DNA from: Flavobacteriaceae bacterium HL-DH10 | Lineage (GTDB): Bacteria; Bacteroidota; Bacteroidia; Flavobacteriales; Flavobacteriaceae | DNA length: 64,000 bases | Assembly: GCA_031826515.1 (NCBI GenBank) | Contig: CP134536.1 | Location: 3,168,501 to 3,232,500 of the forward strand | Direction: 5' to 3' | Shown: in pieces, positions 63,811 to 64,000 of the stretch | How positions within the stretch are numbered: position 1 is the stretch's first letter | Layout of the letters: the number at the start of each line of letters is the position of its first letter | Notes under the pieces: model-generated | What the model was told of the DNA's origin: nothing | Databases searched by the model: none | What the model saw: only the letters and a program-made list of their open reading frames with translations | Program-made: the position numbers and the translations under genes

Positions 63811-64000
63811 TTATTTAATGCTTATTGTTATGTTTTGTTTTTCAATGCCTTCTGCAGAAGCTGTTATGGTAATGTCTTCTGGCGTATCGGATGCTTGAAT
63901 GATTAACAAGGTTTTTCCATTGTGTGTGGTGCTTTTGTTGGATTGAAATGTTTCAACGCTTTTTTTCCAACCATTATCAACGCCCAATATTTTGGCAGAA
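63811..64000 (-). CDS. C-terminal end of a GH2 β-galactosidase (partial, runs off the window)
   Basis: The minus-strand frame is open from the window end to a TAA at 63811-63813. It gives about 62 residues with SAKILGVDNGWKKSVETFQS and HNGKTLLIIQA, the pattern of the Ig-like C-terminal domain of bacterial GH2 β-galactosidases (DNG..S.E.F..N....NGKxLxIIQ). It ends 7 bases before the Zn-dehydrogenase ATG, so it is the next gene upstream in the same operon. It would free D-galactose from agar oligosaccharides. The catalytic part is outside the window. Confidence 0.75.
   Translation of the reverse strand, partial: SAKILGVDNGWKKSVETFQSNKSTTHNGKTLLIIQASDTPEDITITASAEGIEKQNITISIK

Overview
The window is AT-rich DNA from a marine member of the Bacteroidota, most likely a Flavobacteriaceae-type red-alga degrader. 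The evidence is a SusD-type protein, a type IX secretion sorting domain, a hybrid two-component (HTCS) regulator, a Bacteroidota-type tyrosine recombinase, and very dense sulfatase and glycoside hydrolase content. No rRNA, intact tRNA or CRISPR array was seen.

Layout. (1) 1-8.4 kb, + strand: the end of one polysaccharide utilisation locus (SusD C-terminus, a TIG-domain surface lipoprotein, a 2159-residue alginate-lyase-like protein with many binding modules). (2) 8.4-9.7 kb: a graveyard of gene fragments, ending at a 3' fragment of a tRNA-Met gene followed by a hairpin. This looks like an attachment-site scar. (3) 9.7-15.8 kb: integrase, HTCS regulator, and a decayed sulfatase/VCBS remnant. 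(4) 15.8-21.4 kb, - strand: sulfatase, SDR, a secreted propeller-Dabb protein, an HbpS/GlcG-like protein, a frameshifted Crp/Fnr regulator and a GH2 remnant. (5) 21.4-27.4 kb, - strand: GH2, GH30, CBM6-like lipoprotein, unknown secreted protein. (6) 27.5-38.2 kb, - strand: two sulfatases, mutarotase, FucP-type transporter, and five enzymes that together make a plausible complete L-galactose to 2-keto-3-deoxygluconate (KDG) route. (7) 38.4-42.8 kb, - strand: GH29, GH86, secreted accessory protein. These are divergent from (8) 43.2-48.0 kb, + strand: two GH16, GH29, GH117. (9) 48.0-50.2 kb, - strand: a broken GH16 and an intact GH16 with an Ig-like domain. (10) 50.7-64 kb, - strand: a long operon with GH117, RhaT-like transporter, aldose epimerase, anhydrogalactonate cycloisomerase, GH3, two sulfatases, aldehyde dehydrogenase, KduD-like SDR, Zn-dehydrogenase and the end of a GH2.

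How the genes fit together (inference from family knowledge). Regions 5-10 look like a system for agar-type red algal galactans (porphyran and agarose). GH16 and GH86 endo-enzymes cut the chain. Sulfatases remove ester sulfate. GH117 releases 3,6-anhydro-L-galactose, GH29 may release L-galactose, and GH2 releases D-galactose. Anhydro-L-galactose is oxidised and isomerised by the region 10 enzymes. L-galactose is oxidised by the region 6 enzymes. Both arms should end at KDG. KDG kinase and KDPG aldolase are not in the window.

Four intergenic regions, each upstream of a hydrolase operon, carry an ACATATG-type motif that could be a shared operator. Several genes are broken by single-base deletions, often in A/T runs. 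This is either real decay or base-calling error.
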